Source: Apiosordaria backusii
Taxonomy: Eukaryota; Ascomycota; Sordariomycetes; Sordariales; Lasiosphaeriaceae
NCBI GenBank assembly: GCA_030549205.1
Contig: JAUKTV010000001.1
Location: 124,001 to 188,000, forward strand
DNA length: 64,000 nt
Direction of reading: 5' to 3'
In this document: one piece after another, positions 49,401 through 59,091 of the stretch
Position numbering within the stretch: the first letter of the stretch is position 1
How the letters are laid out: each line of letters starts with the position of its first letter
Translations under genes and position numbers: made by a program
The notes under the pieces: generated by a model
The model's input: only the letters and a program-made list of their open reading frames with translations
Told to the model about the DNA's origin: nothing
Databases searched by the model: none

Positions 49401-49910
49401 GAACTTTGACTGTTTGACTTGATCTTGAACTTAAGGAAGAAAAGAAAAGACAATTCTAAACACACTGCGAGAAGCCCCTTTATGGGCATTGAAGACCTCG
49501 TTTTCCTCCTTATCGCTCCCCACAACTTCCATCGGTTCAGTGGCCCACAGTGGCTTGTATCGCTGATAAGCTCTGTTGAGTCCCTTGTATTTGATTGATT
49601 CCAGTGGGTGAGAACGCCGTGGCTGCCGGGTCCTGGGCCGTTGAGAACGCTGTGGCTGCCGTGGCTTCAATTTGTGGCTCACTGTGGCAGCTGTGGCAGA
49701 AAACTCTGGCTCGCTGTGAGAGCTGTGGTTCCCAACTGCAAGTGCTGCTGGTGGTGCAAGTGCTGGAAAAACACGGAAGAAGGTACTGTAAAATCCACAA
49801 ATAAGTGCTGTATTTCATTGATGCCGGATCTTGGGATCTACATGTTTAGCTAGATTAGATAAGGATTCTGCCACCTCAAACCACTTTTGGTAAAGTAGGA
49901 GCAGTTCAGA
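46462..49910. other. Gene-poor region with decayed coding-like sequence
   Basis: No intact gene is supported over 3.4 kb. Around 48400-48930 the minus strand shows short blocks that read like protein broken by stops and frame changes (for example MVRKVTNIMIRITSNVFRIT and, in another frame, IFIERSLQRGLKKRFKDLEI). This may be a decayed gene or transposon piece; I cannot assign it. Around 49605-49730 there is a GC-rich stretch with imperfect repeats of TGTGGCTGCCGTGGC type. Confidence 0.45.
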
Positions 49911-50475
49911 CTCACCGCTTTCAGGCTCACCGCTTTCAGACTCACTGTGACGAACCCCTATCCAGAACCTCTGAAAGGGATACACAATTGAAGGCTGACT
50001 TCTGAATGTTGGTTCGGTGCAGCTAAACAGTGCACAACAAGATTGTCTCAATGTAAACACAAGATGCCGTGAATACAAGCTGTGATTGCAAACTACAGAA
50101 CTATCTACGAGCTGTCTAGTTCCTCTGTATATATAGACCGATTATCACCGCGTCCCGCGAGTTATCACCCGTGATAATGTTCTTGGCTTCTCAATCCCCA
50201 AGATTATCACTGGTGATACAACTCCTCTTGTCGTGATAATCCTCTGATTGGTTCTGGGGCAGAATGCCCCGCTGCTGCGTGCACGTGCCTCCGGAGTCTT
50301 GGGTTGTAACACTCACCGCTTTCAGACCCACAGCTTCCATCTCACCGCTTTCAGACTCACCGCTTTCAGACTCACCGCTTTCGGACTCACCGCTTTCGGA
50401 CTCACCGCTTTCGGACTCACCGCTTTCAGACTCACCGCTTTCAGACTCACCGCTTTCAGACTCACCGCTTTCAGA
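49911..50475. repeat. 15-bp minisatellite (CTCACCGCTTTCAGA), interrupted by a solo LTR
   Basis: Two units plus CTCAC lie at 49911-49945, then the LTR insertion, then CTCAC with a partial unit at 50312-50326, a 14-bp variant at 50327-50340, and nine perfect-length units at 50341-50475 that differ only at one base (CAGA or CGGA). On the minus strand the array reads as repeated Ser-Gly-Glu-Ser-Glu inside an open frame (50499-50191), so it may once have been part of a gene. The 14-bp unit shifts that frame. Confidence 0.9.
49946..50311. mobile_element. Solo LTR (366 bp) of a Ty3/gypsy-like retrotransposon
   Basis: The segment starts TGTGACGAACCC and ends GGGTTGTAACA, an imperfect terminal inverted repeat of the TG..CA type seen in LTRs. 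It is flanked on both sides by CTCAC (49941-49945 and 50312-50316), a perfect 5-bp target-site duplication. A TATATATA box lies inside at 50129-50136, as expected for an LTR promoter, and several TTATCAC/GTGATAA palindromes follow (50138-50236). No internal retrotransposon genes and no second LTR are present, so this is a recombination-derived solo LTR. The superfamily is a guess from the end sequence. Confidence 0.82.
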
Positions 50476-51287
50476 CTCGCCGCTTCTACACCTGTTCAAA
50501 CGGAATTATATGTTAGTGTTGTGATTGCATACTGATAAACTCGTCCGAGTCCATCCTCACCGAACGACTATATACTAAAATCCTTCCCGAACTCTCGAGC
50601 ATCTTGCAGTGTTAGTTAATTGTGACAGTAATCCTGTCCTTCACCGCCAAGCCACGATACCCTTGAGTTTTGTCAGATATGTGAGGTGGACTTTGGGTGG
50701 TATAAACAGAAGTCGTTTATTCGTTTAAGCTAGGATAAGGGTCACTTATAGAAAAACTTAAAACCTTAGCTCTATCTTCTATACAGTAGTATAGCATACG
50801 CTTTAAACTAATATCAGTCTAGTTACAAACAATATCGGAATCCCGATATTAACAGTTTCCATTTCCGTTCTTAGACCTAAGCACTTACCGCTTTAACCTA
50901 AGCGGAAGTAGAGAAGCCCTAAGTATAGTAAGAAAGGCCTTAAGTAGGGTAAGTAATAAGTAAATTTATATAACACTAGGTTATTCTAAAGCTGTTTTTA
51001 AAGTATAGACTGTTCGGTTAAGTAGGTAAGGATTATAATAGGTAACCTCTGCCTTTATTAAAGTCAGAAGCAGCGTAGTATATTTACATTAGGATCAGTT
51101 TTTAAATTCGTCCAAATCAGGTAAATCATCTTCCTTTAAACATTATTTATCCCGGTTTACCGAAACGTTAGATAGTTTCTAACTTGATTAGGTATATAAG
51201 ATTGCATTTTTATGCTAGTTCATACTTGCCTTATAGAGCCGCCAGCTATCGAATACTACCTTTTAAGTAGGTCTGTTTGATTCCAAG

Positions 51288-51406
51288 AGCCATTTTTGGA
51301 GTAAAGCCATTTTTAGAGTAAAGCCATTTTTAGAGTAAAGCCATTTTTAGAGTAAAGCCATTTTTAGAGTAGAGCCATTTTTAGAGTAGAGCTATTTTTA
51401 GAGTAT
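51288..51406. repeat. Seven 17-bp tandem units (AGCCATTTTTAGAGTAA)
   Basis: Seven head-to-tail copies of exactly 17 bp (51288, 51305, 51322, 51339, 51356, 51373, 51390), followed by a truncated unit. They differ only by A/G or C/T at a few sites. The related segment at 51998-52030 has a single equivalent unit (AGCCATTTCTGGAGTGC), so the expansion is private to this copy. Confidence 0.9.
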
Positions 51407-52397
51407 AGCCAGTTGGCTTAATAATATAAAAAGGAACTTCTACCCTCTATAGAGCTAAAAACAGCTTCCATATAATTACAACGCAAACCATTTAGCTTAA
51501 GGCAGCACAAGGATTATAATGTAGAATTCTTCCTCTGTTGAAGCCAGAAATAGCTTCTTTATTTTCCTCTGTGTAGGTAGTAATGATTTGCCTTTACTAG
51601 AGCTTAAAACAGCTTCTATATTTTGGCCTAGGCAAAAAGGGATCGCTGTTCTTACAGCCGGAAATGGCTTCTTCAGCCCCTGAATCCACAGATAACCCTC
51701 CTAAACCCTGACCTTCCACAATGCCCCCCCACTTCTTTTTCCTCCCAGAACATCAAAAATGAAGCTTTTCTTTTACTTTTTTTTTTTTTGTTCTGGTGAT
51801 CCCACAATGAGGACTTATGTTAGTTGGCGGCTCCGTCAGGCAGGTATGACTAGCGTGAAAATGCGATCTTCCATACTCGATCAAGGAACGATATTTGGAG
51901 GAAGACGACTTGCCTGATTTGGACTAACTCAGAAACTGTTCCTGGCGTGGATGCCACGCTGCACGAGCTGGATGTTGCAGTGTGGATTTCAGGACTCCGA
52001 CTCCAAGAGCCATTTCTGGAGTGCAGCTATTCGGTTTGGCAGGTATTATGACAAGGATCTTCTTCCTTTGCAGTCGGAAACAGCTTCTATATGCAAATCA
52101 TTTAGCCTAAGGCAGCGCTAGGATCATGACATGAAATCCCAGCCTCTGCTAAAGCCAGAAACGGCTTTTTTCATTTTGCCTATGTAGGCAGCGATGGTCT
52201 GCCTTTGCTGGAGCCAGAAACGGCTTCTACGTTTTGACCTAGGCAACAAGGTATAGGGAATCGCTGCCTCTACTTAAGCCATAAATGGCTTCTAATGGTA
52301 ATATACAACAAGTCTGTAGGCGATTGTAGATAAAACCATGCTTCCAGATTCTTACAGTACCCTTTAGCTATACCGAACTGTTATTTAGAAGCGGTGG

Positions 52398-52441
52398 CTT
52401 TCGGTACTGCTAAAATCTGCTTTTTAGCAATGTGCCGAAAG
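52398..52441. repeat. Imperfect inverted repeat (hairpin)
   Basis: CTTTCGGTA..TGCTAAAA is followed after a short loop by TTTTAGCA..TGCCGAAAG, giving a stem of about 16 pairs with a small internal bulge. It sits in AT-rich repeat DNA and may be a remnant of transposon ends. Confidence 0.6.
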
Positions 52442-53123
52442 CGTAACCAAACTATAATACTATACAGTACTATAATACTATATAGATTTCGATGCAAATA
52501 AATTACTACTTCTTTAAAGAATTGTACAGCGCCTATGAATTTTAATCTAATTTACCTTACTTATAACTAGTTATAATGCTTTAATAAGAGTACTATTAAG
52601 CTACGTATCGTCGAATAATTAGACCATATTAATCTATCCCTTCTTCTTTTTTTCTTAACTATTAGCCTCTTCGATGGTTAACGTAAGGCTGAATAACCTA
52701 GAGCGGAAGAAGTTAAGGGAAAGATGCAGGGACCTCCTTACGCAATATATAAGTAAGATGCCATACTCTACAGCGGTACAGTAGAGACCGAAATCAGTGT
52801 CCATAATTTCAATGTTCAAACTAACTGTCTCTGCACGGGCCAACTTCATCCTTGGCTGCAGCTGGGCACAATATGTATCCGTGCTCACTTTGTACAGCTA
52901 CACGCCAGCTCCAAAATTGGCTGCAACTGGGACGGTCACTGACAAATGCACTAGCCGCTTTCGGTATTGCCCGGTTGTGCGACTGACAAAGAATGTAGCC
53001 AATCAAATGTGCATATAATAAAGACTCGATAGCTGCATAATCGTACACTCGTATCGCGGACAAAAATTAAAACCACATTTTCCAGATACAGTAGACCGTA
53101 AAAACGAAACTAAGAAACATGTT

Positions 53124-55211
53124 CTAGCTACTCCACTCGGCGACGGTGGCCAAAGACGACAGTGTGTTTGGATGCTCTGCACCAAGTAGTCGCTGCCGAG
53201 CCTGGGCACACTCCTCTATCAACGCTAAAGCATCTGAGTGTTGACCTTGGCTTTTCTAAGTAAAAGCGAGGTTGGCCATGCTTGTCAGCGTATCTGGGTG
53301 ATAGGCCCCAAGCTTGGTCTTGCGAGTCTCTATCACCTGCACCTCCAGCTTCTCGGCCTCCTCCCACCGGCCCTGGTTCCAAAATGTCGACGCTAGGTTG
53401 GCCATGCTCGTCAGCGTAGAAGGGTGATCGGCCCCAAGCTTGGTCTTGCGAGTCTCCATCACCTGCACGTCCAGCTTCTCGGCCTCCTCCCACCGGCCCT
53501 GGTTCCTGTATGTCGACGCTAGGTTGGCCATGCTCGTCAGCGTAGAAGGGTGATCGGCCCCAAGCTTGGTCTTGCGAGTCTCCATTACCTGCACCTCCAG
53601 CTTCTCGGCCTCCTCCCACCGGCCCTGGTTCCAAAATGTCGACGCTAGGTTGGCCATGCTCGTCAGCGTAGAAGGGTGATCGGCCCCAAGCTTGGTCTTG
53701 CTCGTCTCCATCACCTGCACGTCCAGCTTCTCGGCCTCCTCCCACCGGCCTCGGTTCAAAAGGACCAGAGCAAACAGTGACATGCTATCTAGAGTCGCCG
53801 CATCCTCTTTTCCTAGCCTCTTCTCGCGGGCTCTTCTCGCCTTGCCTACCATCTGCTGTGCCACCTCGTATCTCCCTTGCAACCATGCAAACCAACCCCC
53901 ATTATACAAAAGCGTCGCCCATATTTCGTCCATATTCTCGCTAGGTCGGTAACCGAGGACCACTTGAACGTGGGCGAAGAGACTTTGACATATCGTCCAG
54001 TTTTCGTACTCTCCCGTTGGGAATGCCGCTGCCATTCGCTCGATGTATTGCCGGTGGAACGTCTCCTGTAGTCCAAATACTTCTAGCCACCTCCTCATCG
54101 ATAGTTGTACAAGACTGTGCATCTCAAACTCGTCCACCATCTCATACGTCGCGATGAGGCAGTAGTCTCTCAGCATCGCCACATCGTCTTCGAATCCATC
54201 ATCAGTAATATCTGGACTGTCATCTGTGAGGCCATCATCTGTGGCACCATCTATATCACCATCTGTGGCACCATCTGTAGCACTGCTGCCGTCATCAAAG
54301 TCTGTATCTCCGGCCTCGTCTAGACACCGTCCTGGAATCTCCTCCTTAGTAACTCTAGGAGGTTTTAGAACCCACCCAGGAATGCCTTGCCGGTCGAAAA
54401 AGCTCATAAGTGACAGGAGGTCCGCCGCAGAGCGCCGCTTAGACCGGATATAGTCGAAGGATATCTGCCATGTCCTGAAAATCGCGTTTGACGCGCCTCC
54501 ATCCCGCCGTATGTCCCCAGCATCGTGCTCTAGGAGCCTGCTCTTTTTACCCTCGCTCTTATGAAACTCGGCTAGGTACTTTTCCGGCGAGCTCCGCGGC
54601 GCCCTGGCCTGGATGTAGGCAGCAGCCTGGCTGATGGCCAGCGGAACAAAGTCGAGCGCCTGTACGAGCTTGGTTGCCACGTCCAGATCCGAGAGCGATC
54701 CTAGCCTCTTCTCCAGGAGCGTAAGGGCGTCCCTCTGCGTCATCGGCCCGACTTCGATTATGTTTTGGGTACGACTGATCAGCCTACGGGCCAGGTCTTT
54801 GTTACGTGTCGTAATAATAATCGATCCATTTCGACTCTGTGGTAGGAAGTTCGCGAATAGGTGCTCGTTACGCGCGTCGCTGCTAGTCGGGGGGTAGAAT
54901 ACATCGCAGTCATCGGCGCTGTCGAGGATCATAACCCATCTGCCGTTCCGTTCGTTAGACAGCCAGGCGTACACAAGCTGTGGGATGTTGGCCTTGGGCT
55001 GGTTCCGGCCGGCCAGCTTGACGCTGTCGGCAATCGTCCTGAAGCCCTCTTCGACGCGGGCCTGTGTGGCCGGCGTGACCCGCCGCATGAGGGTATCGGC
55101 GCGCCCTATCAGCTCCGGCATCGTAGGAAGCGCGTTCCGTGCATCTTCGTAAGGGCTGAAGGGGACAGTCGAGTCACAGGAGCTATCTACGGATCGTGTC
55201 ACTAGCGTCAA
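53124..55211 (-). pseudogene. NB-ARC/TPR STAND protein (fungal NLR), truncated and interrupted
   Basis: The open frame 55211-53256 encodes 651 aa; the same frame continues past a TAG at 53258-53256 as a family-like last TPR (ALIEECAQARQRLLGAEHPN) to 53124. Seen: Walker B RWVMILDSADD, sensor-1 GSIIITTRNKDLA, the GxP-like region DFVPLAISQAAAYI, a winged-helix part (LMSFFDRQGIPGWVL), an acidic Asp/Thr/Gly insert at about residues 300-345, then four TPR units of 42 residues each (GRWEEAEKLEVQVMETRKTK..). Missing: any N-terminal effector domain and the Walker A (P-loop), which should lie just before TQARVEEGFRTIADS. Family members trigger heterokaryon incompatibility or immunity-like cell death in fungi. 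This copy is probably non-functional. Confidence 0.88.
53271..53760 (-). repeat. TPR array with exact 126-bp period
   Basis: The block GTTGGCCATGCT (plus strand) recurs at 53271, 53397, 53523 and 53649, a spacing of exactly 126 bp (42 codons). The central units are nearly identical at DNA level, including silent sites, while the outer ones have diverged. This is the high internal conservation known from fungal NLR repeat domains, where units are shuffled and homogenised. Confidence 0.92.
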
Positions 55212-55262
55212 TTTGCTTTTGATTGCGGAAAAGTCAGGTCGCCCTGCGGAGACACTTTCCAG

Positions 55263-57499
55263 TCAACGGCATAAGGAATCCGTTTGGATACCAGCCGTGG
55301 CGGGAGAACCGCACGTTCCAGGTATGAGAACTCAAAGTGGTGCCTCCCCGCGGCCAGACCCAAGCTGACTTGTTGCAGGCCATGTTTGACACGCTGGAGG
55401 CAGACATCGTCGTGATGCAGGAGACCAAGATACAGCGAAAGGATCTTCGGGATGATATGGTCTTGGTCCCGGGGTGGGACGTCTACTTCAGTCTACCCAA
55501 GTACAAGAAAGGTGGGCCAACACGGACTGCTTCTTTGCCTGATTCTGTTTTCCTAACTCATGTCTCAGGATACTCTGGCGTGGCCATCTATACCCGCTCC
55601 TCCAAGTGCTGCCCGATCCGCACTGAAGAAGGCATCACCGGCATCCTGTGTCCGCCAAACTCGTCGACCAGGTTCCGGGACCTCACTGCAGACCAGCAGA
55701 TCGGCGGATATCCGACACCTGGACAGCTCTCTGACTCAGTCGACGAACAAACACTCGACTCCGAAGGGCGTTGCGTGATCCTCGAGTTCCCTGCCTTCGT
55801 TCTAATCGGTGTGTACAGCCCGGCTAGCCGGGACAAGACAAGAGTCGAGTTCCGCCAGGCATACATCGATGCCATCGACATCCGGGTTCGGAACCTGGTC
55901 GCCATGGGAAAGCAAGTCTTCCTCTGCGGCGACCTCAACATCATCCGCTCCGAGCTAGACACCGCTGGCTTGGCAGAACGCCTCCGGAAGGAGGCCATGA
56001 CGCTGGACGACTTCTTCTCGACTCCGTCGCGACGCTTCTTCGACCACCTAGTGTTTGGGGGATGTGTCATTGGAGAGAGAGATGAAGGACGGGAACAGCC
56101 CGTTTTCTGGGATCTCTGCAGGGCGTTTCACCCCGCTCGTGCAGGCATGTATACCTGCTGGGAGACCAGGGAGAACGCACGGCCAGGCAACTTTGGGAGC
56201 CGCATCGACTACGTACTATACAGTCCTGGAATCAAGGACTGGTTCATCGACTCCAACATCCAAGAAGGCCTGCTGGGGTCTGATCATTGCCCCGTATACG
56301 CCACAGTCGACGACACAGTCACTCTTCATGGCAACAAGATCCGCATTGAGGATATCATGAACCCGGAGGGCATGTTCAAGGACGGCGTCCGCCAGCGAGA
56401 ATGGTCTCCCAAAGATCTCCTCCCCACATCAGCGAAGCTCATCCCCGAGTTTGACCGGCGACAAAGCATCCGAGATATGTTCTTCAAGAAAGCCACCCCA
56501 TCATCAAAGACGATTCCCAAGCCGGCCCCGACCGACGGTCAGAAAAAGCCCAGCTCCGTGGGTGCCACATCCGGCAAGCCTAATAATAGCAAACCTCAAA
56601 CAGGCAGCACCGTATCCATGTCGCAATCTTCGAGCCAAACGACAGCGCCGGCAGCGGTCACCGGCACCGCATCATCTCCACAAAAGCCTCTTCCACTGAA
56701 GAGGCACGCAGAATCCTCAACTTCCACAAGCCGACCTCAGAAGAAGGGGAAAGTTGCCCTTAACAAGGAGAGCTCCATGAACTCAGGCTTCTCACAAAGC
56801 AGCCTCAAAGGCTTCTTCAAGCCCAAGACACCAACGCCAACCGCCAACCCTACCTCCAACGCAGACGGTACCGCTGATACCCCCACCACTCCGAACAAGC
56901 CTTCCGCGCCGTCACCCTCAGAACGCAGCCCTCGGCCCGGCCAACCGGGCATTGCCCCCATCAAAGAGAACGACACCCAGAAGAACCCCGTCGAGGAAAG
57001 TCCCAGACCCGAGAGCTCCTCCACCGAGAAGGTGCTCGACCCCATAGAGTCCAAGGAATCCTGGTCCAAGCTGCTCGGCAAGCGCGTCGTCCCCAAGTGC
57101 GAGCACGGCGACTGCCAGATGCTGGTTACCAAGAAGGCCGGCGTCAATTGTGGTTATGTCTTCTCCCCGTTTGTTCGGTCGCCTCATCATCCCGTGTCCT
57201 GAGCTGTGCCCTCCCTCCCTTCCTCCTCTTGCGTGGAAACAACGTCTTCCCTTGCCTCTTTGTCCCCGTCCACATCCCCTCCGTGTGCGTGTGTCTCTGC
57301 CCCAATCCCCCATAAGCCCTTCCCATCCATCATTGCTCTCTCCACTCCTATCTCTTTCTCGCTTAGACTAACGCCTTCCGCAGGCAGGTCCTTCTTCATG
57401 TGCGCTCGCCCACTGGGTCCGTCGGGGAACAAAGAGGTTGGAACCCCGTTCCGTTGCCGCACCTTCATCTGGAGCAGCGATTGGAGTGGTCGGCAGTGA
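55263..57499 (+). CDS. APN2: DNA-(apurinic/apyrimidinic site) lyase 2, 5'-truncated
   Basis: Exons seen: 55263-55321, 55379-55511, 55569-57152, 57384-57499, all in phase. The endonuclease/exonuclease/phosphatase domain shows NGIRNPFGYQPWRENRTF, VVMQETKIQRKDL (metal Glu), FLCGDLNIIRSE, GSRIDYVLYS and LLGSDHCPVYA (catalytic Asp-His). A PCNA-binding PIP box (QSSLKGFF) lies in the linker, and a C-terminal zf-GRF domain (PKCEHGDCQMLVTKKAG..FFMCARPLG) is completed by the last exon after a long 231-nt intron. The first exon, which should encode the start Met and the RITTWN strand, is absent: an acceptor (TTTCCAG) precedes 55263, but no matching exon is found upstream, where the NLR relic lies. The first usable ATG is 55382, which would lack the NG metal-site strand. 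It repairs abasic sites in the nucleus and conventionally flanks the mating-type locus in Sordariomycetes. Confidence 0.9.
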
Positions 57500-59091
57500 C
57501 GGGTCTTGGGGGGCGGCAGGAGGCGTGCTGGGTTGGTTGTCTCGTGCCTTGGCTTGGCTTGGCCTGGTCTGGCTTGCGCATATCTTTGGTTGGGGGGTTG
57601 CTCGCTTGGGCGGTTGGGGGAGGTGGGATGGTGAGGTATAGGGAGCTGGAAGCGCGAGATAGTCATGAGGGGGTTGCTGGTCGCTGGGGGGTGGTGTCCT
57701 AGCTCTTAGAACATGGCGGTTGGCGGCGTGCTGATCTATCGCTGCCTCTAGCTCTAGTTAGCAATGAACTCGAGAAGCATTGTCCTCGGGCAGCTTGCTT
57801 TTCTCTAGATGATCTATTGTGCTTGTGCTGCCTGGCTGTACCTGCGTTACCGAGTGAGCTTCTCTGGTTTCCTCGCCGCTCTTTCGAGGCAAGGCTCGCT
57901 TCCCCGCCATCGTTCTTCGTCGGCGGCATGTCCAGATAGATATCGAGTGCTGGGGCGCTCTCCTTGCCATGGTCTTCGCTGCGGCAACGGCCATGCCTTA
58001 TAATGCTGTGATCGGTCGGGAGTCCACTGGCCGAGTCGCGGGGTGGACGGCGGCTCACTGACGGCATCATCAGCAGTTTCTCGCCGCCGGGCACCTCCCA
58101 GGCCGGAGGAAGCCCAGAGGGCATCTCGCCGTCGCTCACAACTGACAAGTCGGCAAATTACAATCACGACAATCACGGAATGGATGGGAAAAGTAAATGG
58201 GTTTTCAGTGTTGTATTGTTTGTGCTATGCTACGGAGACCCACAGGGGGCGGCCTCTTGTTCTATCGGCGAGACGCCTTCGAAGACCAACCATGCCAAAC
58301 GAACAAACAAACAAAAACGACGCCCTCAAATACGGTGTCGGCGTACTTTGATCCATCCCATTCCGACTTCTTCCCCCTTCCAAGAACTCAATCCCAGAAG
58401 TTCGTTCTCCAAGAACCTAATCCCAGAGTCCATCGTATTCGAGTTGTCTCCCTCTCCCCAGAGAACTTAATCACAGGGAAATAAGCAGCACGAGTGACCG
58501 TCAATCAATGTCGGCCGTGACCGTCCAACAAAAGGCGTGTTCAGCGTTGTTGTTGTTGCATGGTGGTGAAGGCAGGAAATTGTCGCATGATGGTGAAGGC
58601 AGGAAATTGTCGCGTGGGGCTCGTATCATGTTGTCGGGTGGTGGTGAAGGCGGGATGAAAATCATCGGTCGAAGACGGGTGCTGGTAATGGATGTGGTGG
58701 TGTCGAGGCCTTGTCGCTCCCTCCCGAGACTGCGCGCATTGTTGCGGTTGAGTCGGAGGTTGGGCAGTGCCATATGTCGAATTGCAATCTGTTGTGAAGC
58801 AGAGTCAGCATCAGGACGGTGGTGAATCGGCTGGCACCGAGCACGGTGAGCAATCGAGATGGGGATTGACCTTTTTTGTCGTTTTTGTTTTCAACTTTTT
58901 TTCGGATGATTTCTGAGTTTCGTGCTTCTTCTGGGGTTGGTGCTTGATCGCGGAAACAAAAACGTCAGGGTGTCATGGGTCGACCTCGTGAAGCCGGGCG
59001 ATGCTGGCCCGGATGTTGGGCTGCTGACCATTGCGAGGTTGCAGCATGTTCAGATCCCGCCGAGCATCTGAGCGAACTCCGCCTCAACATC
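57500..59091. other. Region between convergent APN2 and MAT1-2-1, no gene supported
   Basis: 1.6 kb. Overlapping open frames on both strands (for example minus 57699-58148) lack family likeness. A short direct duplication is present at 58558-58611. GC-rich to about 58.2 kb, then mixed. Confidence 0.5.
58558..58611. repeat. 27-bp direct tandem duplication
   Basis: GCATGGTGGTGAAGGCAGGA followed by AATTGTC occurs twice head to tail (58558-58584 and 58585-58611), with one A/G difference. A third, degenerate TGGTGGTGAAGGCGGGA follows at about 58640. Confidence 0.85.

Larger units (their letters stand above)
50476..53123. repeat. AT-rich block of RIP-like mutated repeats
   Basis: No coding sequence survives. 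Three related segments are seen at about 50990-51065, 51281-51680 and 51998-52290. They share blocks such as AAGCCAGAAA.GGCTT, GGCAGCGCTAGGATCATGAC and GACCTAGGCAA, and differ mainly by C/T and G/A changes. The last copy is the most GC-rich, the first the most AT-rich. Dense transitions with strand symmetry are what RIP leaves in repeated DNA. The element family is not recognisable. Confidence 0.7.

Noticed and set aside
50341..50475. Possible CRISPR-like array of 15-bp repeats
   Set aside because: Units are head to tail with no spacers and the genome is eukaryotic; it is a minisatellite.
55130..55262. Search for the missing APN2 first exon just upstream of the acceptor
   Set aside because: No ATG followed by a TGGAAC-type end and GT donor occurs here; the sequence reads as antisense of the NLR 5' part.
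57699..58148. 149-codon minus-strand frame between APN2 and MAT1-2-1
   Set aside because: Overlaps other frames of equal quality, low-complexity Arg/Ser composition and no domain; not supported as a gene.
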